From positions 169,840 to 233,839 of the forward strand of contig LUCM01000130.1 of assembly GCA_008360955.1 (NCBI GenBank): a stretch of DNA of 64,000 nt. The letters are read 5' to 3'. The stretch is from Fasciolopsis buskii. Taxonomy: Eukaryota; Platyhelminthes; Trematoda; Plagiorchiida; Fasciolidae. Position numbers and translations under genes: made by a program. Below are positions 37,986 through 51,970 of this stretch, piece after piece (positions within the stretch are counted from its first letter, which is position 1; every line of letters begins with the position of its first letter). The notes beneath the pieces are model-generated. The model had not been told where the DNA came from. It made no database searches and saw nothing but the letters and a program-made list of their open reading frames with translations.

Positions 37986-38814
37986 CAGGAAAGCTGAAAT
38001 CGGTTCTGTACTTCCAAAAGTATATAGAACTCACTACTTAGAACAAACACTTAATCGAATATGTTAGATTGAAGGTACATCAAAACAATCTGATCAGTCA
38101 TGCTGAACAAAGTGGACGATCATACTTCGAATGGAAAATGATGAAGGCAATGGGTATTTACACAAATCAGTTCCCTTGGCGAATTCATTTATTCTGCGCT
38201 CCCATCACTCAGTAAAATGTTGGTTTTGGCAAAGTTAATTGTGCACACGGCGGTGTACATTAATACAAGATGGGAGGAAGAATATACCATAAAACCGTTA
38301 CCGCCGAACAGTATTCACATATGCACCTGCCCACTCCTCACACAAGCACATGCGATTGCGAGTGTGAAAAGTTAACAATAGTTTCTCCGAACGAATTAAA
38401 TCAGTTTCAACGTAGATGTTAAAAGACAGAACAGCTTCACTCCACTGGGAGTTTCGGGAAATCATGTGAAAGAAAAGCTCGTTACCAGTAACCATTAAAC
38501 TTGGTACACAGACTCACATCATCTTGGTGAAAATTGTCATGTACCGTGAGTCTACTAAAATTCTGATAAGTAGCTTAAGGTGTTAACGGGTTTTAGCAGC
38601 ATGATCATAGAATTATTGTGCCTGCAGAAGAGACAGATCAGGCGAAAAACAGCGATTAGATATTTGTATCACTAGGATTGCATATAGATGATAGATTCGT
38701 TTATGAACGTCAGCGGTGGTCTGGGAATAGTTTTCATAGGTTATTCAAAGACAAAATTCAAAAAGCAGACGTGGTCTTAAGTTTTCGTTTTTATCGCAGG
38801 TAGTGGCTCGTATG

Positions 38815-38925
38815 GGTGGGGAAGGAATTTTCCAAGAACACTACTGGTTTCGCGGTTATTGCCAATCACCAGGTGTTTGTATCTAATGCTTCCCTATTTA
38901 ACCATCCTTACACTTGTGCACTTTG
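38815..38925 (+). repeat. Protein-like repeat, copy 3
   Basis: One frame reads EHYWFRGYCQSPGVCI, keeping W, Y, C and the G turn of the other copies. DNA identity to the copy at 19.5 kb continues past the coding-like part (ACTGGTTT-CG-GTTATTGCC and the CCATCCTTACAC region). It directly abuts the SINE remnant at 38935. Confidence 0.45.
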
Positions 38926-38934
38926 TCCACCCAT

Positions 38935-39062
38935 ATGGAAACCATGAAAGTACAGCGCCATACTCGTACGTATCAGTCGTTCAAGTACAGGGACTTGAAC
39001 CCAGGATAAACCACTTCCAGTCAAAAGCCCTAGAGTTTACTGTAACATCAGAGTCTCTCAAC
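38935..39062 (-). repeat. tRNA-like SINE, copy 5, strongly diverged
   Basis: On the minus strand there is a B-box-like GGGTTCAAGTCCC, then a CTGAT remnant, then GCTGTAC and TTTCATGGTTTCC, which match the ribozyme 3' half and tail of the better copies. The core is broken. Its B box is closer to a true tRNA than those of copies 1-3, which may mean an older subfamily. Confidence 0.5.
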
Positions 39063-42000
39063 CGTTAAGTCAAAGTTCAGTAAACTTTCATATATCCTTC
39101 CGAATAGCCTAGGTTTCGTGATTTTCGGCTCAAAATGAGTCATTTCACGTTCACTGTATAGTTCAAACGTAATGGACATGCGCTGCTGATGACCAGTGGA
39201 AAGTAAACTAGTATACAGTATTCCAATGTTTTCCTACAACCGGTATAAACACTTGCAGAGCACAGTGAATAATTTTCGCTTCGGCTAACTCCGGTTCATT
39301 TCATTATTTACACCTATTGATCTCACGTATTGAGTAATACACATTGCATTGGTCATTCAGTTAACAATAGACCTTAAACGCCTACCACGATACCATCACC
39401 CTGCTCCTACCGAATCAGGCCTTGCTGAATAAGAGTGAAAGAAACTAGCATGGAACAGATCCATGATAGACATTCATCAACCTTGACGGAACAGCGAACC
39501 AGTTTAAACGGAAGAAAATTAGCCGCCAGTTAACCCAAAATTTGTTCACCATGAAGGTTGGAATTGTCCGTTCTATATAAGTGTATATCCTCTTCATTTG
39601 ACCTAGTTGCTTCCCTGTTTTATTTCTTGAGTTACTCAAAAAATCACCTACGATTTGTATTTTAGTTGTTGTCATTAAGTTATCATATACTCACTGTATC
39701 AAAGTACTCCTAAAATTCAAACATACTTTTCACTAATATCAACGAACTTTTAAGTTCCAGTTTATCCACATATTTTATTCACAAAATTCAGAGTCATCTC
39801 CAGCATGCTTTCTCTATCTCTACCTACTGTGATTCGTCCTTGTCAGCCGTGGTCCGTTTTTAAAAAGAAAAAAGATGCGGTAGAAGAATTTCGATAGGAT
39901 ATTGATTGCTGAGACCTACCCAGTTCGTGTTTGATTTTTTTTTCTACGCATTTTTCTGTTATCTAATCTATCACTACGGTAAAATTTATCTACACAGTAT
40001 AGCTTAGTTAAAATGAGGTTTATTAGGCTTGAAAACCTATAAATACAAATGCAACTGCAAAAAATCCAACAGCTTGAAGTAGAGATAGACTACTTCTGAG
40101 GGGCGAAAATTTCAACGAATGACGGTGAAGCTGATACCGTATCTCATGTATTTATTCAGTAGCAGCATTAAATTTTTTGAGGAACTGTAAAATTCGGAAT
40201 GGTTAAGAGATTCATACAAATAGTAGACAATAAATTCCAGAAGCAAACTTTAATTTAAGCAATCGGCTTCAAGTTGTCCCATAAATTCAAGAGGATGAAG
40301 TAGCCTCGCAACACCCAACTATGATCTAGTCAAAACCATAAATATTTGTCTTTCACACAGATCATCTAATGACTTACGATGCGAAATTCAGAATGAGTTC
40401 TTGCGCTCCCTGGACGGGGTCGGTGGTAGTAAAAGATCAGCACTGTAAAACTGAGGCCCGTAAGTCTCGATTTCAAATCGTCTCACTGCCGATAACTTTC
40501 CCTACCGCTATACCTCACCCGGACCCCAAAGGTCTTCCTGGCCTTCTATAGATTCATATATCACAAAAAAAATAGTTAGATTAAAAAGAACAAAGACGAT
40601 TGAGGATGAACTTATAAGATGGTCTGCACCGGTAAATCCGTATGACACATATATGCATTTTCGTGTGCATAATTCTAACTAAAATTATACCACTATGTGC
40701 CTCCAGCACCATTTTTTCTAGGTTGGTACTGTTTAATCACTTACAGAACTACTCGCGATCACATTGTTGGTCCCAAAAATGAATTCCTGATCGATTTGCA
40801 CTCTTGTCACATGAACAAGATTCTGAAATTTATACACAAACATATATAGGAATTTATGTTCCTTTCACTCAGCAAAACCCAGCGAATCTTTTCAGCAACA
40901 ATCCATAAGCCTTAGTGCTAACTAACGAGGAAGCTGGTCGAAAAATTACTCATTGTCGCATTCTAGCTATCCTATGTACATCCGAATCAAGATGCATTAC
41001 CAGCCAAATATGGAGAACAAAGTGTGATTTATTCACAAAAAAACAGATGCATTGCAAAAATCTAGCATCAGTGAACGACGGCAAACAACGGGCCATCCAA
41101 TGTACTTCAGGAACATTGTCATTTTAATATGGCTTCCGGGGACTCGAATGTGAAATTATTTTTACGTCGTCCTCCGTAAGGTTTTAAAATTCCTGCATCA
41201 CTATCTATCAGTCAGTTGACTTATTAAGTTACCAATTCAGGACATTAGACACACTTTGAATTGGATCGAAATTTAGACTGATTTGCTTTCATATCCTGGA
41301 CCCAAGTATGCTTTCGCCCGTTTTAAGTCGACCTGAGATACAGCGATTCTAACCAGGATAACTTGTTTACTAAATTACGGTAGGGTGGAACACGGAGCTC
41401 CTTTCGGCGGACATTGTCTTTTTTATGGTGTCTACTACCTTAAAATCAAGGGACTCTCAACGTCACAAAAACAACAACAACAAAATATCCTCTTGTCGGT
41501 TCTACATCCTTTTATAATTCGTTTTTGAGGCTTTCTCAATATATTTGTGAGAGAGAAGGCAATTTGAAAGGAAGCAAGAAAGCGAGACAACTTCTTCGAA
41601 GAACTTCTTTCATGAAAGTTTCATTTTGCAAGGGTTCTTCAGGCCATCGCATGATATGTATCTACCAACAAAAGTAAGGGATCGCCATATTACAGCGCTC
41701 AGGAATTCCTATTAGTGTACAGAATAATTAAGCTTCTTTTCTGTGGCCCGATTTATCTATACTCCATATCTGTTGCCATTTGAGACGAATAAATATTGTT
41801 GCACTCTATCCAGACAATGGTGCAGTGAAATATAAATAATAATCTGCGTCAGGACTAGAGTAAAGTACTTCTGTCGTGACATTTTAACATGAGCGTGCTT
41901 AATTGTGCGATCTTTTTCGGATGTGATTGACGTTATTTACGAAATTTATGCGCGGAATTATTTATTAGTCTAACATTATTTAAACTATGGTCTTGTTCAT

Positions 42001-42753
42001 TTGGAAACGTTGTAAGTGCTTAAACACAAATAAGTTCGTTATCCTTTGCGTTGTGGCACCAAAGGTTTTCACCGTTTCTCGCGCATTACTCCGCTTTCAG
42101 GGTAACAACGTCAGCCAGTTATGCAACGCACTTGAATTAGCTTGATGCGAGTTTAATTGTAATTCGAATTAAGTCCATTCATAAAAGAAAGTTTTCCTGT
42201 TCATGAATAATCATGATTATTAGGTCCCAGTTGGAGAAAATTTCATCATTAATAAATGAATAGCTTTAGCCCACGAATGGATGTCTAATGGTAGGTAGTA
42301 TGTTCGATAAAACACGCCGCTCTGCTGGACAGCCCTGCTTGCTATCACTTATGATTACAAATTAGAATAAATCCCATGATTCAGTTTTTCATATTTCGAC
42401 GGGCTTACCTTGCCAACCAAGGTTTCGATTCTTTGGCTGGCGTTATAAGGGAAGACTGTGAGTAAATTCGAATCTACAGGCACATCTTGGATTATTTCAC
42501 TATACTACACCGATAGTTTCGAAGATTTAACGGTAATATCGAAATCCCCTTCTTTTAAATTAAGAGTTAATGCAAGAAAGCAGTAAAGGTAGAGTGTGTG
42601 AATGCATGACAATATAAACTGGGGATTAATGTTGTAAAGTAATTTTGGTTTTTAAGCCAAGGAGACAGAAGCGAGTTTCTGTGCATCTTATAGAATACTG
42701 ATCACGTATGTCCAACCCAATAAAAATCATGGGTTATTCATGTGCTACGGTGA
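39063..42753. other. No supported gene
   Basis: Long AT-rich spacer. Short frames at 40369-40551 and 40915-41127 show no recognised domain. Confidence 0.5.
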
Positions 42754-42837
42754 ATGCCACTGATAGCAAGTGATGGTGGCGGGAAGTCACAGACTGAAGT
42801 CTAGGGTCGCGGATTCAAGTCCTCCCACCGCCGGGCA
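42754..42837 (+). pseudogene. tRNA-Phe-like sequence, probably not functional
   Basis: AGACTGAAG at 42791-42799 matches the anticodon arm of tRNA-Phe (GAA anticodon) and continues TCTAGGGTCGC, as in tRNA-Phe variable regions. A B-box-like GGATTCAAGTCC follows (42811-42822). TAGCAAGTGATGG at 42764-42776 is a plausible degraded A box. The D arm does not fold, the T stem has mismatches, and the acceptor strand pairs only imperfectly. It reads best as a tRNA pseudogene or a tRNA-Phe-derived SINE head. Confidence 0.45.
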
Positions 42838-43699
42838 TCTTTTCCATTTAGCAGTCCTCTGTTAACCGTTGCCCCTTTTTGAAAAATAAGGGAAGTAAAA
42901 CGAAATAGAAAAAAGGATACCGAAAACCACAGTGAATATTAAACTGTAAGACAACACTGATTTAGGGCTTTGTGCCTAATCCTATCGGGAAGTTTTCTTT
43001 TGAGAGTAATCCGACTGTAGATAAGGTTGAATGTCCGGGCCTCAACTGAGTTTGAAGTGCACCGAAGAATCGATGCACCCTATTGCAGATTTAGTCTGAT
43101 AGATTTTAATCACTAAACCTGGCTTGAGTCGGGTCATCCGAAGTAACCGAGACATTCGTAGAAGTTATACTCCCAACCAACAAAGCCGTGCACCGACAAT
43201 ATAAACTTTTATACTGGTACTTCAGCATATTTACGAACATTAATCGGCAAGGATTAATGACAGGATCAGCCAGAGTTCTTTTCGACTAGCCCGGGGATGA
43301 CTACGACTTCTACCAGAACGGAAAGGACATCCGAAAACAGCGTCATCGACATGCTTGTCAGTAGTGAAATTAAGCGAAGTAGGGAACTTGCTAACGTAAA
43401 GAGAAAAAAACGAAATTAGAAGGGAATGCCCTATTGGAAAAATTCAGCTTAGACTGAGAGGTGGGAACTTACTCTGGCCAAAAGAAGTAAACTGAGTGCT
43501 ATCACAAACATAGTCACGCAGGACATTTAAAGCACTGGATCCAGGATCGTTTCGTGAAATATTTGGAGATGGGTGCAACGATCAAGGCAGCCGAAGGTAC
43601 TAACACAATAAAGAAAAAACAGCCCTTATTGTGAGGATTATCCATCAAGAGAAACAACAGGGAAAACAGCGTAGATTGCATCGCCGATTGTGAATTCAC

Positions 43700-45200
43700 A
43701 TGATTTTGTACGCAAACTCCGTGGGATCCAGGAGAATAAAAACCAGTTAAAACATGTTTTCAGGTAATATGTTCTCGAACAACTTAAACAATGTTGAAAA
43801 GCAGGCATTAGGTCGGTACTTTGCAGGTCATTTCTTGCTAGCGCGTCCCATTATTACCGGTTCTCAAAAATCTGAGAAGATTAAATAATAGTACCGCAAC
43901 ACGGGAATGACGCTTTGAACAGTGATGAAGAAAGTCAGTCGAGCTGAAAAAAATTAATGACCCTATCTTCAACGAAGTTCTTTTGATTGGGTCTTGGGAC
44001 GTTCTGGTGAGCTCGTTGAGAACAAAAATTATAGGAGGAATTTCGTAGAGTTTAAACAAGGTTGATATCTTGGGTCTTGGATGTCGTTGTCGGATTTTAA
44101 TCCTGATTTGCGCATTCCCTTAAGAATTCCGAATCTCTCGGAAGGTAATATCTGCATCCAGCGCAATCAGCCGTTTAACCCTATTCGTGGGCCCTTTCCT
44201 TGGATCGAAGCAGCCTTTTAAGAAATGTACCTCAGCAGGACAACACAAGTCATACAAAATGCTGAGATTACCATTCAGACATTCACTCGCAGTTGAGAGG
44301 AAAGATTGAAAATTCAGTGGAACGCGGGAAACTACCTAGAACTTTCAACTCTTCATAGAAGCAAACGCAACTGATCACAACGAAGATGGAGAGTACAGAT
44401 ACGGTGAACTAATTAATTTTCAATAAATCTTGGAATCTATACGCAAAATACGGTGATTATACATGCCAGAAATAGTTAGATTAGGAGCAGAGATGACTTC
44501 TGGAAGATTATTGAAAGCTTATCCCCTGTAGGAAACTGTGCCTGATACATAAAACCAGGAAATTATGATAAAGAAGCAACAAATTTGTTAAGGTTACCAG
44601 TAATGGTGCACTAATAATGATCGGTGTATTGATTAGATAGTTGGTGACCCCATCGGTAAATTGGCCAAAGCGGCGGGTTCGGTTATCAACTGTTATCCAA
44701 ACATTAGCAAAGGGACAAGGTGATTCGCAACCCCTAAAGTTAGTTTTCTGAAATTTTGTGACTGAATATGGAGTGGGAAGATGTATCGCACCAACGGATG
44801 GTAAATTTCATCAAATCACCTCCTGTATTGTTCAAACTCGATAGAGGATCATCCCGCAAAACATCATATCTGTTGACAATAGCTTTAATCTGGGAGACGA
44901 AGTGTCAATCCGATGATCTTTTCCTAAAAGACCACGAGATGAATGACAAAGCCGTTGGCGTAAATGTCCTGTATCTTGAGTGTTATCTGACAGCATCTGT
45001 CTATTCCATTGGGTACTTCCACGGGTTCTCGCGTAACCTTGCAGAGAATCGCGTGATTCGATTTCTAGCTGAATGTCTGCAGCAAAGATATAGAACGAAG
45101 CGCGCAGTAAGCCACGGAAGATTCAAAAAACCCCGGTGTAGAGAGATATACACCCCTCGGAAAAATCTATGAACGATTGGTGACAGAATAACAAATGCAA
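43700..45200 (+). other. Possible decayed LINE or unknown frame
   Basis: A 134-codon frame (44768-45172) is the longest here but has no recognised motif. Upstream, a frame near 44490-44530 reads DDFWKIIESLSP, similar in style to the endonuclease-to-polymerase linker of some LINEs. That is too little to assign a family. Confidence 0.2.
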
Positions 45201-46599
45201 TCCGAACAACGTGGCTTTTATCAAACGCCTCAGTTCTCCTTCAGTAGTGACAAGCTCGAATGTTGAAACCCACAGTCATTTCGTAGTGGAACAATAAACT
45301 TGTCATTAATTCGACATCGTCATCAATCTCGTGATAAAATAAATGTACATCGACCATAAATCGAACTCATTTTGGTTGGTCAAAAATAATCTCATTTCTC
45401 CGGCAAAATGAGGACCCTGAAATCTACCACAGGCCCGGATAATTGATTGCATGTTTCCTGTGAAACTGTGATGAAACGATATGTTTGGTAGTTTAGTAAG
45501 TTACTTTCACTTAAAATCACTCAGGCGATACCGTTTAAATGGGATACCTTGATTTTGTAGACGTTGAAATAGTCATTCTAATATGAGTGACGATGGATGA
45601 ATTATAAGTAGATTAATCGTACAATGTGACCGCTGAACTCGATAATAAGAAAGCACGAAAGTATGGTACATTTGGGAATCATCAAAAAGAGCGTGATCAT
45701 CGTACCCGAAAGGAGCAGATGAACACGGAGGGAATGATTTCGACTTGAACAGTTTAGTACTATACCGTTGATGACCCCTAAAAATGAAAACCTGTTGTAT
45801 AACGCTTTGGTTGCTCCTTAGTGATGAACTGAGGACCCAATAATCTGATATACTCAATCTAATGTTTACTGTAACCAACTACGACTTCTTCAAACTTGCT
45901 GAGAATCCCGAATTTTCTGCTCGCAGGTTTTTTCAGTTTATAATGTATTATACTTATATATTATGAAAAATTTCGATTTCGAAAGTGATGCTGCAGCCCA
46001 CGATGGTAGCCCTAAATCACAATGTCACCACAATAATGGATGGGTTCAAAATTCAGCGTGTTGCACACCACAAAAGTCGACGGATTGGCATAGCTATATC
46101 GGGCAAGCATACCTGAATGTACGCGGAATGCGTAATTCATAATCAATACCGATCAAAACGATGAAACCTAGAGCATGTATCTACAAAGCGCTGATTAACA
46201 AAGGGAGGACAAGCAACCGTTGTTTGCTCTTGGTGCCAACAAGCTTAAAGCAAGCAGTCTTAGCAACACCAATTTAAACTAAAATCATATGTGAATCGTG
46301 CAATTAGGAGGAAAAAGAAAAACGTAGGAAAATGAGATTTGACCAAACGGTGAAATTGTGGAAGAGGAGGACTATGGAATCTGTGTACGTAAGATGGAAA
46401 TGTAATGACCGTGACAATAACAGGAGCTACGCTAGGTTGTTTTGCTTGCACAACCCAAGTTTCAGCAGACGGAATGCAACAGCTTTACATGTTATCAATG
46501 ACCGTCCGCGTAATACCTTAGTGCGAAATCCAGGAGTTTCCAGGAGCTTTCTGAAGCCCGTCGATGAATCTGCGTGCTAGCCAAAATGAACCAGGTGCT
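45201..46599. other. No supported gene
   Basis: Spacer. Frames at 45573-45878 (minus) and 46332-46580 (plus) are open without recognised features. Confidence 0.45.
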
Positions 46600-47400
46600 G
46601 CGAAACTTCACTTTTGACGGTTAGAGCTAACCCCTATCAATGACTATATCCAACCACCTTTATGGTAGATTCCTTGAATCCCAACCCGACGGCCTAACTG
46701 GATACACCCCAGGCCGTCGACGAATTAAGGTTCTCACACTTGCTCACCATCTCATCACCTAGCCTATTCAACAACTATCCGACTCAAATAACATCGCATA
46801 TCTAAGTATTAGTCCTTTGGGGATGCTTAAAATATGACCCAATCACCTTGATCTATGCAAATCCAGTGTCTCTTATACGAATTAAATCTCAGGATCCGAT
46901 ACCTTACGCCCAACATCTGACTACTTCGTAAAATTTTCCCACCATGTTCTAACAATATTAAGCAGAAAATGGTGCTCAAAACTGATAACCTTTGCACATC
47001 CCTACCATCAGCACCCATGTTTCCGAGCCGCACAACAGAACCGACTTCACTGTTGGTGTGCGTACTCGACTAGTGGTCGATAATTGAATATCGTCCCGAT
47101 GCCACACATGGCTTTAATTGGTGAATGCCAATCAGCACTTCTGAATGTGTGAAGGCAATTCATCTAGTATGCTACCATCTGGCATGATACAACCACCCAA
47201 ATAACTGAATTCATCTCCTTTACCCAGTTCTTCCACTGCAGGGACAAGGTTCGGCTTCGAGTCAGTCGAAGCCTGCAACTGCGTTCTACAGTTTTCAATA
47301 AAATACAGACCAAAACCCCAGATATATTGTCACTCCTATGGTCGAGAACTACTTCCGACTTATTAGGGTGTTCATTTGGTGACACAACATTGCTCACAAT
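46600..47400 (-). pseudogene. RTE-type LINE fragment, C-terminal
   Basis: On the minus strand the piece NSVIWVVVSC sits where functional copies have a YLGS-CI block. It is followed by VKSVLLCGSETWVL (usually RSVLLYGCETWPL) and DVQRLSVL (usually RRLSVFDHRCLR). Frameshifts separate these pieces. This is the RTE region just after the polymerase core; the core itself is absent. Confidence 0.8.
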
Positions 47401-50400
47401 TTACATATCAAACAGTATTATGCCTGACATTCGGACATTGTAACTATTCAGTTACCTTCGGACAGGTAAACAGATTGTGACGTTGCAAGACCTAGTCAGT
47501 AGGACCCCATGGATTAAATGCTAATTTTGCCAGCCTCAGTTAGGATATATTTCATCCGTGGACGTATGCGCGAAAGAAAATCTGGCTGAAAGACCTACTT
47601 CGTAATCAAAATCAAACCAAATGACACTCCAAATGCGGAAGCTGAAAACCTTATTACTATATACCGTATGAAGCTTTAATACGCAAGATAGCGCTGCATT
47701 GACTCAAAACTTTTACGAGAAACTCACTAGTTCTGTTCGGCTAATTTTTGATTCCAAACTAAAAGCAAATTCAGGCTTTCATGACTGAACCCCCAATGCC
47801 AACTTGCGTGAGGCAAAGTGAATTCAAAATTTTGAGATTTACCATAATGCTTGGGGATTAAGCTGTGCTCATTCCCTCGCCTAAGAAAATAATTTCGAGG
47901 AATCGATAGTCGGATGTTTCCTGTTAATGAAGACAAAAAAAAGTTTAGTGATTGCGTTATATTCCTGTCTTTGAATAATATTATGTAAACCATGTACATC
48001 ATCGAATAATCACTGATGGAACCACTCTATTGAATGAATCCTTGGAACTTATATTCTGCGTTCACTTATCCTGAATTGACTAGTATCCGGGTTTCTCTTT
48101 CTCCATTTCTGAAAAGTTTTCTGTTTCGAAATACAGACAGAAAAATGATGGGCTGGCAACAAGAGAATGGTCATTACTGAACACAATTTCCAAGAAGTTA
48201 CAACCAACGAATGAAGGCGATAGTGAATATTTATCGTGTTCTAACAAGATAAATATCCTCCCATAGTCGGCTTACGATAGTCGCCCAATCCCGTACAAAT
48301 AAGGGGCCGAAATGTTACCAATGTGTCGAAAATTTGATGACCCAAATATTGCTTTCTATTGTGTTATAACATGGATGACAAGCCTACTGACCCTTGCTTC
48401 AATTCATCCATGAACGAACGAAGCGCACGGGGCTACCATCAGCCCCAGCTGCTGGAGGGAATGGAACTTAAAGCCTCTTCCCCCTTGCGAAAGACAAAAA
48501 CTGAGCGGGGACGAGGAGTTATCAGCAGCTTGTTCACTTCCCAGTTAGCATTTTTGTTGCACTGGTTTGTTTTTGGAAGTTGAAAAGCTATGTTCGTAAT
48601 CCAATACGAAAACCGTTCCCTATGACTGCAGAACCGAGGGGGGCTGGAGTCACGAATAAACCATAAAAATCTTATTCGAAATCAGATTAATGTGCCTTGA
48701 ATTTGTTCGTTTTCGATGCAATTATCCAAAATGAGATGGACAGTCGAAAGCACGTTATTTTTGGCACAACAACCCCATTCTTTTTGTCTGTGCCACTGTT
48801 TGAACCTTGTATGAGTTCACCCAAAAGAGCTACTGTCGAAGACCTGCTGTGCTTTCTCACAGATTAGACAAAGTTTCAAGTTACTTTATGAATCCAGGTC
48901 GCAGTCACTCAGGTTCGGGATGTCCAGTTAGCACAAATTCGTTGGTTCGTTTAATCGATTCAATTGTGGTTGACAGTTTGGCGAATTCGTGGTAATCGAA
49001 TGGTGAATCTGCCACAATGAACGTAAATGCAGACATACAGTTTCACATCTGAGAACCGTTATTTTATTTTTTCTGTCCAGTCCTGGCCTTCGTGTATCTC
49101 TCTATCATGAGTATTTTCTTTACTTAAAATGTCCTTTGCTTAGCCAAACAGCACCTTAGTCATGACGATATTCTAGAGGAAGTACCAAGTAGGAACAGAT
49201 CACAGAACAAATCGAAGAATTCCTACGGCAATCGACTGAAAAACCAAACTAAAAAGATTGATCGTTGTGGAAGAAAATTTGGCTAACTATTACCTCCAAC
49301 GCCTACGCGGCTTTTTATATACATTACTCCCCAGTGTCACAACGATAATGGACTTTCCGCTGCTATATGCTTCCTTCCTTCGTGATCTTTTTCATGTTTG
49401 GTTTTCAAAGTAGTATCAAGCTCCAAATGGTCCTGACCATATTTCATTTTAAAAACGGATGGTAAAATAATTACTTTTTGTTCACTTATTAGAATGCGGT
49501 TCTTTTGAAGAAATAGCTCAAATCAAATAGTTTGCCAGAAAGCTCATGGGTTCGTAAGAATGGTAACTTACATAGGACAGCAGTTCTCGATAACTGATCG
49601 ATTGCGAATGCCTCGTAGTGCGCTAAACTTTATTCAACCATTGCGGCGCAGTTGCCCTGAGCAACTGGATTTCGCGCACAGATGTTTGGTGATTGTTATT
49701 CGTCACAGGAATTAAGCGATAAAAACAAACTGATCCGAAGAAGCAACGGGCACAACCGAACAACAATAAAAAGGCAATGCAACGAATGATGAGTGAGCTC
49801 AGCTGACATAATCGATTAACAATTTGCTGACCAAGTAAAAGGACCCGGATAGATAGGGTTTATCAAATGCTGGTGCTTACGAAAACGAGGAGTGGTCTAT
49901 CGACATAAAGTTGGAGTGAACAAATTACATGAAGATGGGTTGCTTTTCAAGTGAAATTTTAACAAATATTGTCCTCTATCGGTAAATTGGTGATTAACGG
50001 CTAGGAAAAATTGGGATATTCATATGCAGCCAAAAATGATTAGTTTGTCTGCATGCATTTTTGCTTCGTTCATTCCCTTCATCTGAGGACGAAACTAATT
50101 TATTTGTCCTGTTTCTTTTTGTCCACCGTTTTGTCCATTGATTGCGCTCTGAAAATTAGTTCCCCTGTTATTGATAAATTTATAATATCGAACCCTACTT
50201 TTGTTATCTTATCTTGTGCTCAAACTATCGGCTGCGGCTTATCTTGTTCCAAAAATTGAAATGTTATTGTAACAACTCGGAAGGTGAATAAATCGAAATT
50301 CCTCGATTACCGGATACGATCCTGGTTGATCACAAAAAATTAGCGACTCCCATAGGGAACGTTCTGTGAACTCTGAGATTATGATTTCAGCAGAGTATTT

Positions 50401-51330
50401 GCAGGGAAAATCTGTTATTCTCTATTGGTTATTTGGATTCTGAGGATTGACCATGTAGCTTGGTGGGACCATCGAAAATCTTCAACATCTATTCTGATTA
50501 TAGTTTTTGCCAAACAGGTAGAATACCAAAGTTTGTCAGCTACCCAGGCAGCTCAGCAAATCACTCAGAGGACGACCGATTGAATCTTCCTGGAAGATCC
50601 CATTGAAATTGCAACATCAAGGTAGTTACGTATATCGACTTATGTCGGTTGTATTGATTTTAGTTCAGTCTCTTCTAGCTCAATCAGGTTAGAACGGTCA
50701 AATGCCTATCGACTGTTCAAAAGGCAGTCCTTTACTCGTCATAATAAAACGGTTTATACAAATAAATTCTTGTCAAAACTCACTGGCTAATTGCTTCCAA
50801 TCTTTCAAAGCTCAGTTCCTCTTCTTTGATCTTCACTGTGAATAACACATCCTTTCACCATCCTCTCTTGCTTTCCGGACATAATCCGGTCTCGCTTATC
50901 GTGCAAAACTCAAGCCCTTTTGAAGTCGTGACATCCGCTCTTAATGTTACCTCATGTTTTTAATTCAATCTCATTTTTATCCACTGTTTTACGGTGTACT
51001 TTAGGGCATTATTCATGAAGTTAAGACCACCTGATTTAAATTAGCAAGAATCCCTCATTAATGATAGATATCTTCAGTTGGTTTTAACTTAACCTCCAGA
51101 TTAATTTAAAGAAACAAAAAATTCCTGACTGAAATAAGCGTTACTATAAATTAACGGTAGACCGTTTCTCAGCTGAGATACTAGTTGTTTCAAGAAGACC
51201 ATTCAAGAGTGATATTCAAAAGAATGTCAGTACAGCTATCACAGAAATACCTACGCTGACTGAGTAGAAACAGTTGTTTTAACTTGCAACTGTATATTTT
51301 TTACTACGTTGGTCCAAAATGCTAAATGAA
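47401..51330. other. Mostly no supported gene
   Basis: Spacer with one possible first exon: ATG at 48371, a polar frame starting MDDKPTDPCFNSSMNERS and locally higher GC up to about 48560, without a convincing donor. A frame at 48807-48995 is also open. Neither is assigned. Confidence 0.35.
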
Positions 51331-51638
51331 CTCGAAAATGGACCGGTTCGGACGCAGTGCCAGTATCATCATCAGCATCAAACAGCAAGGCAAGCCTCAA
51401 TGACCGCTGCCTTTCCCCAGAGTTACACGTTTCTATAAATAGAGTGAGCATCCAAAGGAAAAAAGCAGCGGACTTACACAGGCGGGGAAAAGATAAGATG
51501 CAGCTGCAGCCAATACACGGACCACAATCAAACAGCACAAACGCAGTTTTCAGCCATTCAGATTCGACAGAAAATGCCAACACGATCGCCACCGGTCACG
51601 ATTCATTTGAATATCCTTCAGCGTATCCAACCAGCTAG
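51331..51638 (+). CDS. Candidate polar C-terminal exon
   Basis: An open frame after a TGA near 51331 runs to TAG at 51636-51638. From about 51357 it encodes a serine-, asparagine- and glutamine-rich tail, for example PVSSSASNSKASLNDRC, VSIQRKKAADLHRRGKD and DSTENANTIATGHDSF. The composition looks like a disordered protein end rather than chance sequence. A weak acceptor (GACGCAG) lies just before 51358. The minus strand is also open here but hydrophobic and less protein-like. The family is unknown. Confidence 0.3.
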
Positions 51639-51709
51639 TCGACGGCTCTTCTAGACCCCAACCACGAAGACGTGAGTCACCCACTTTACCTAAGTTCGCT
51701 GTACATTTT

Positions 51710-51970
51710 TCTCATTCCATATTGTCACCTCATCTGTTGACTTCCAAACGGCTTCCTCCACTTCGTGGGAGGAACACGAAGTAGGGCACGGTATGGTAGA
51801 AGTGTTCAACATACAAAACACTTAACCCAAACAGCATAGCGTCAGGGCAGTCTTTCTCAAGGCAAGTTTTACAATCAAATGACTGGGAACGTTCACATGC
51901 CAACCGATGCTTGGTTCTAAAGGTCACCAAACTAGTTAACCCCACCACCACGGCGACGCATGCCGTGAAG
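51710..51970 (-). repeat. RTE 3' end, isolated
   Basis: About 140 bp (51715-51850) closely matches the end of the younger RTE copy at 58160-58310, including GGTATGGTAGAAGTGTTC and CATACAAAACACTTAACCC. It is a 5'-truncated insertion consisting mostly of 3' untranslated sequence. Confidence 0.8.
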
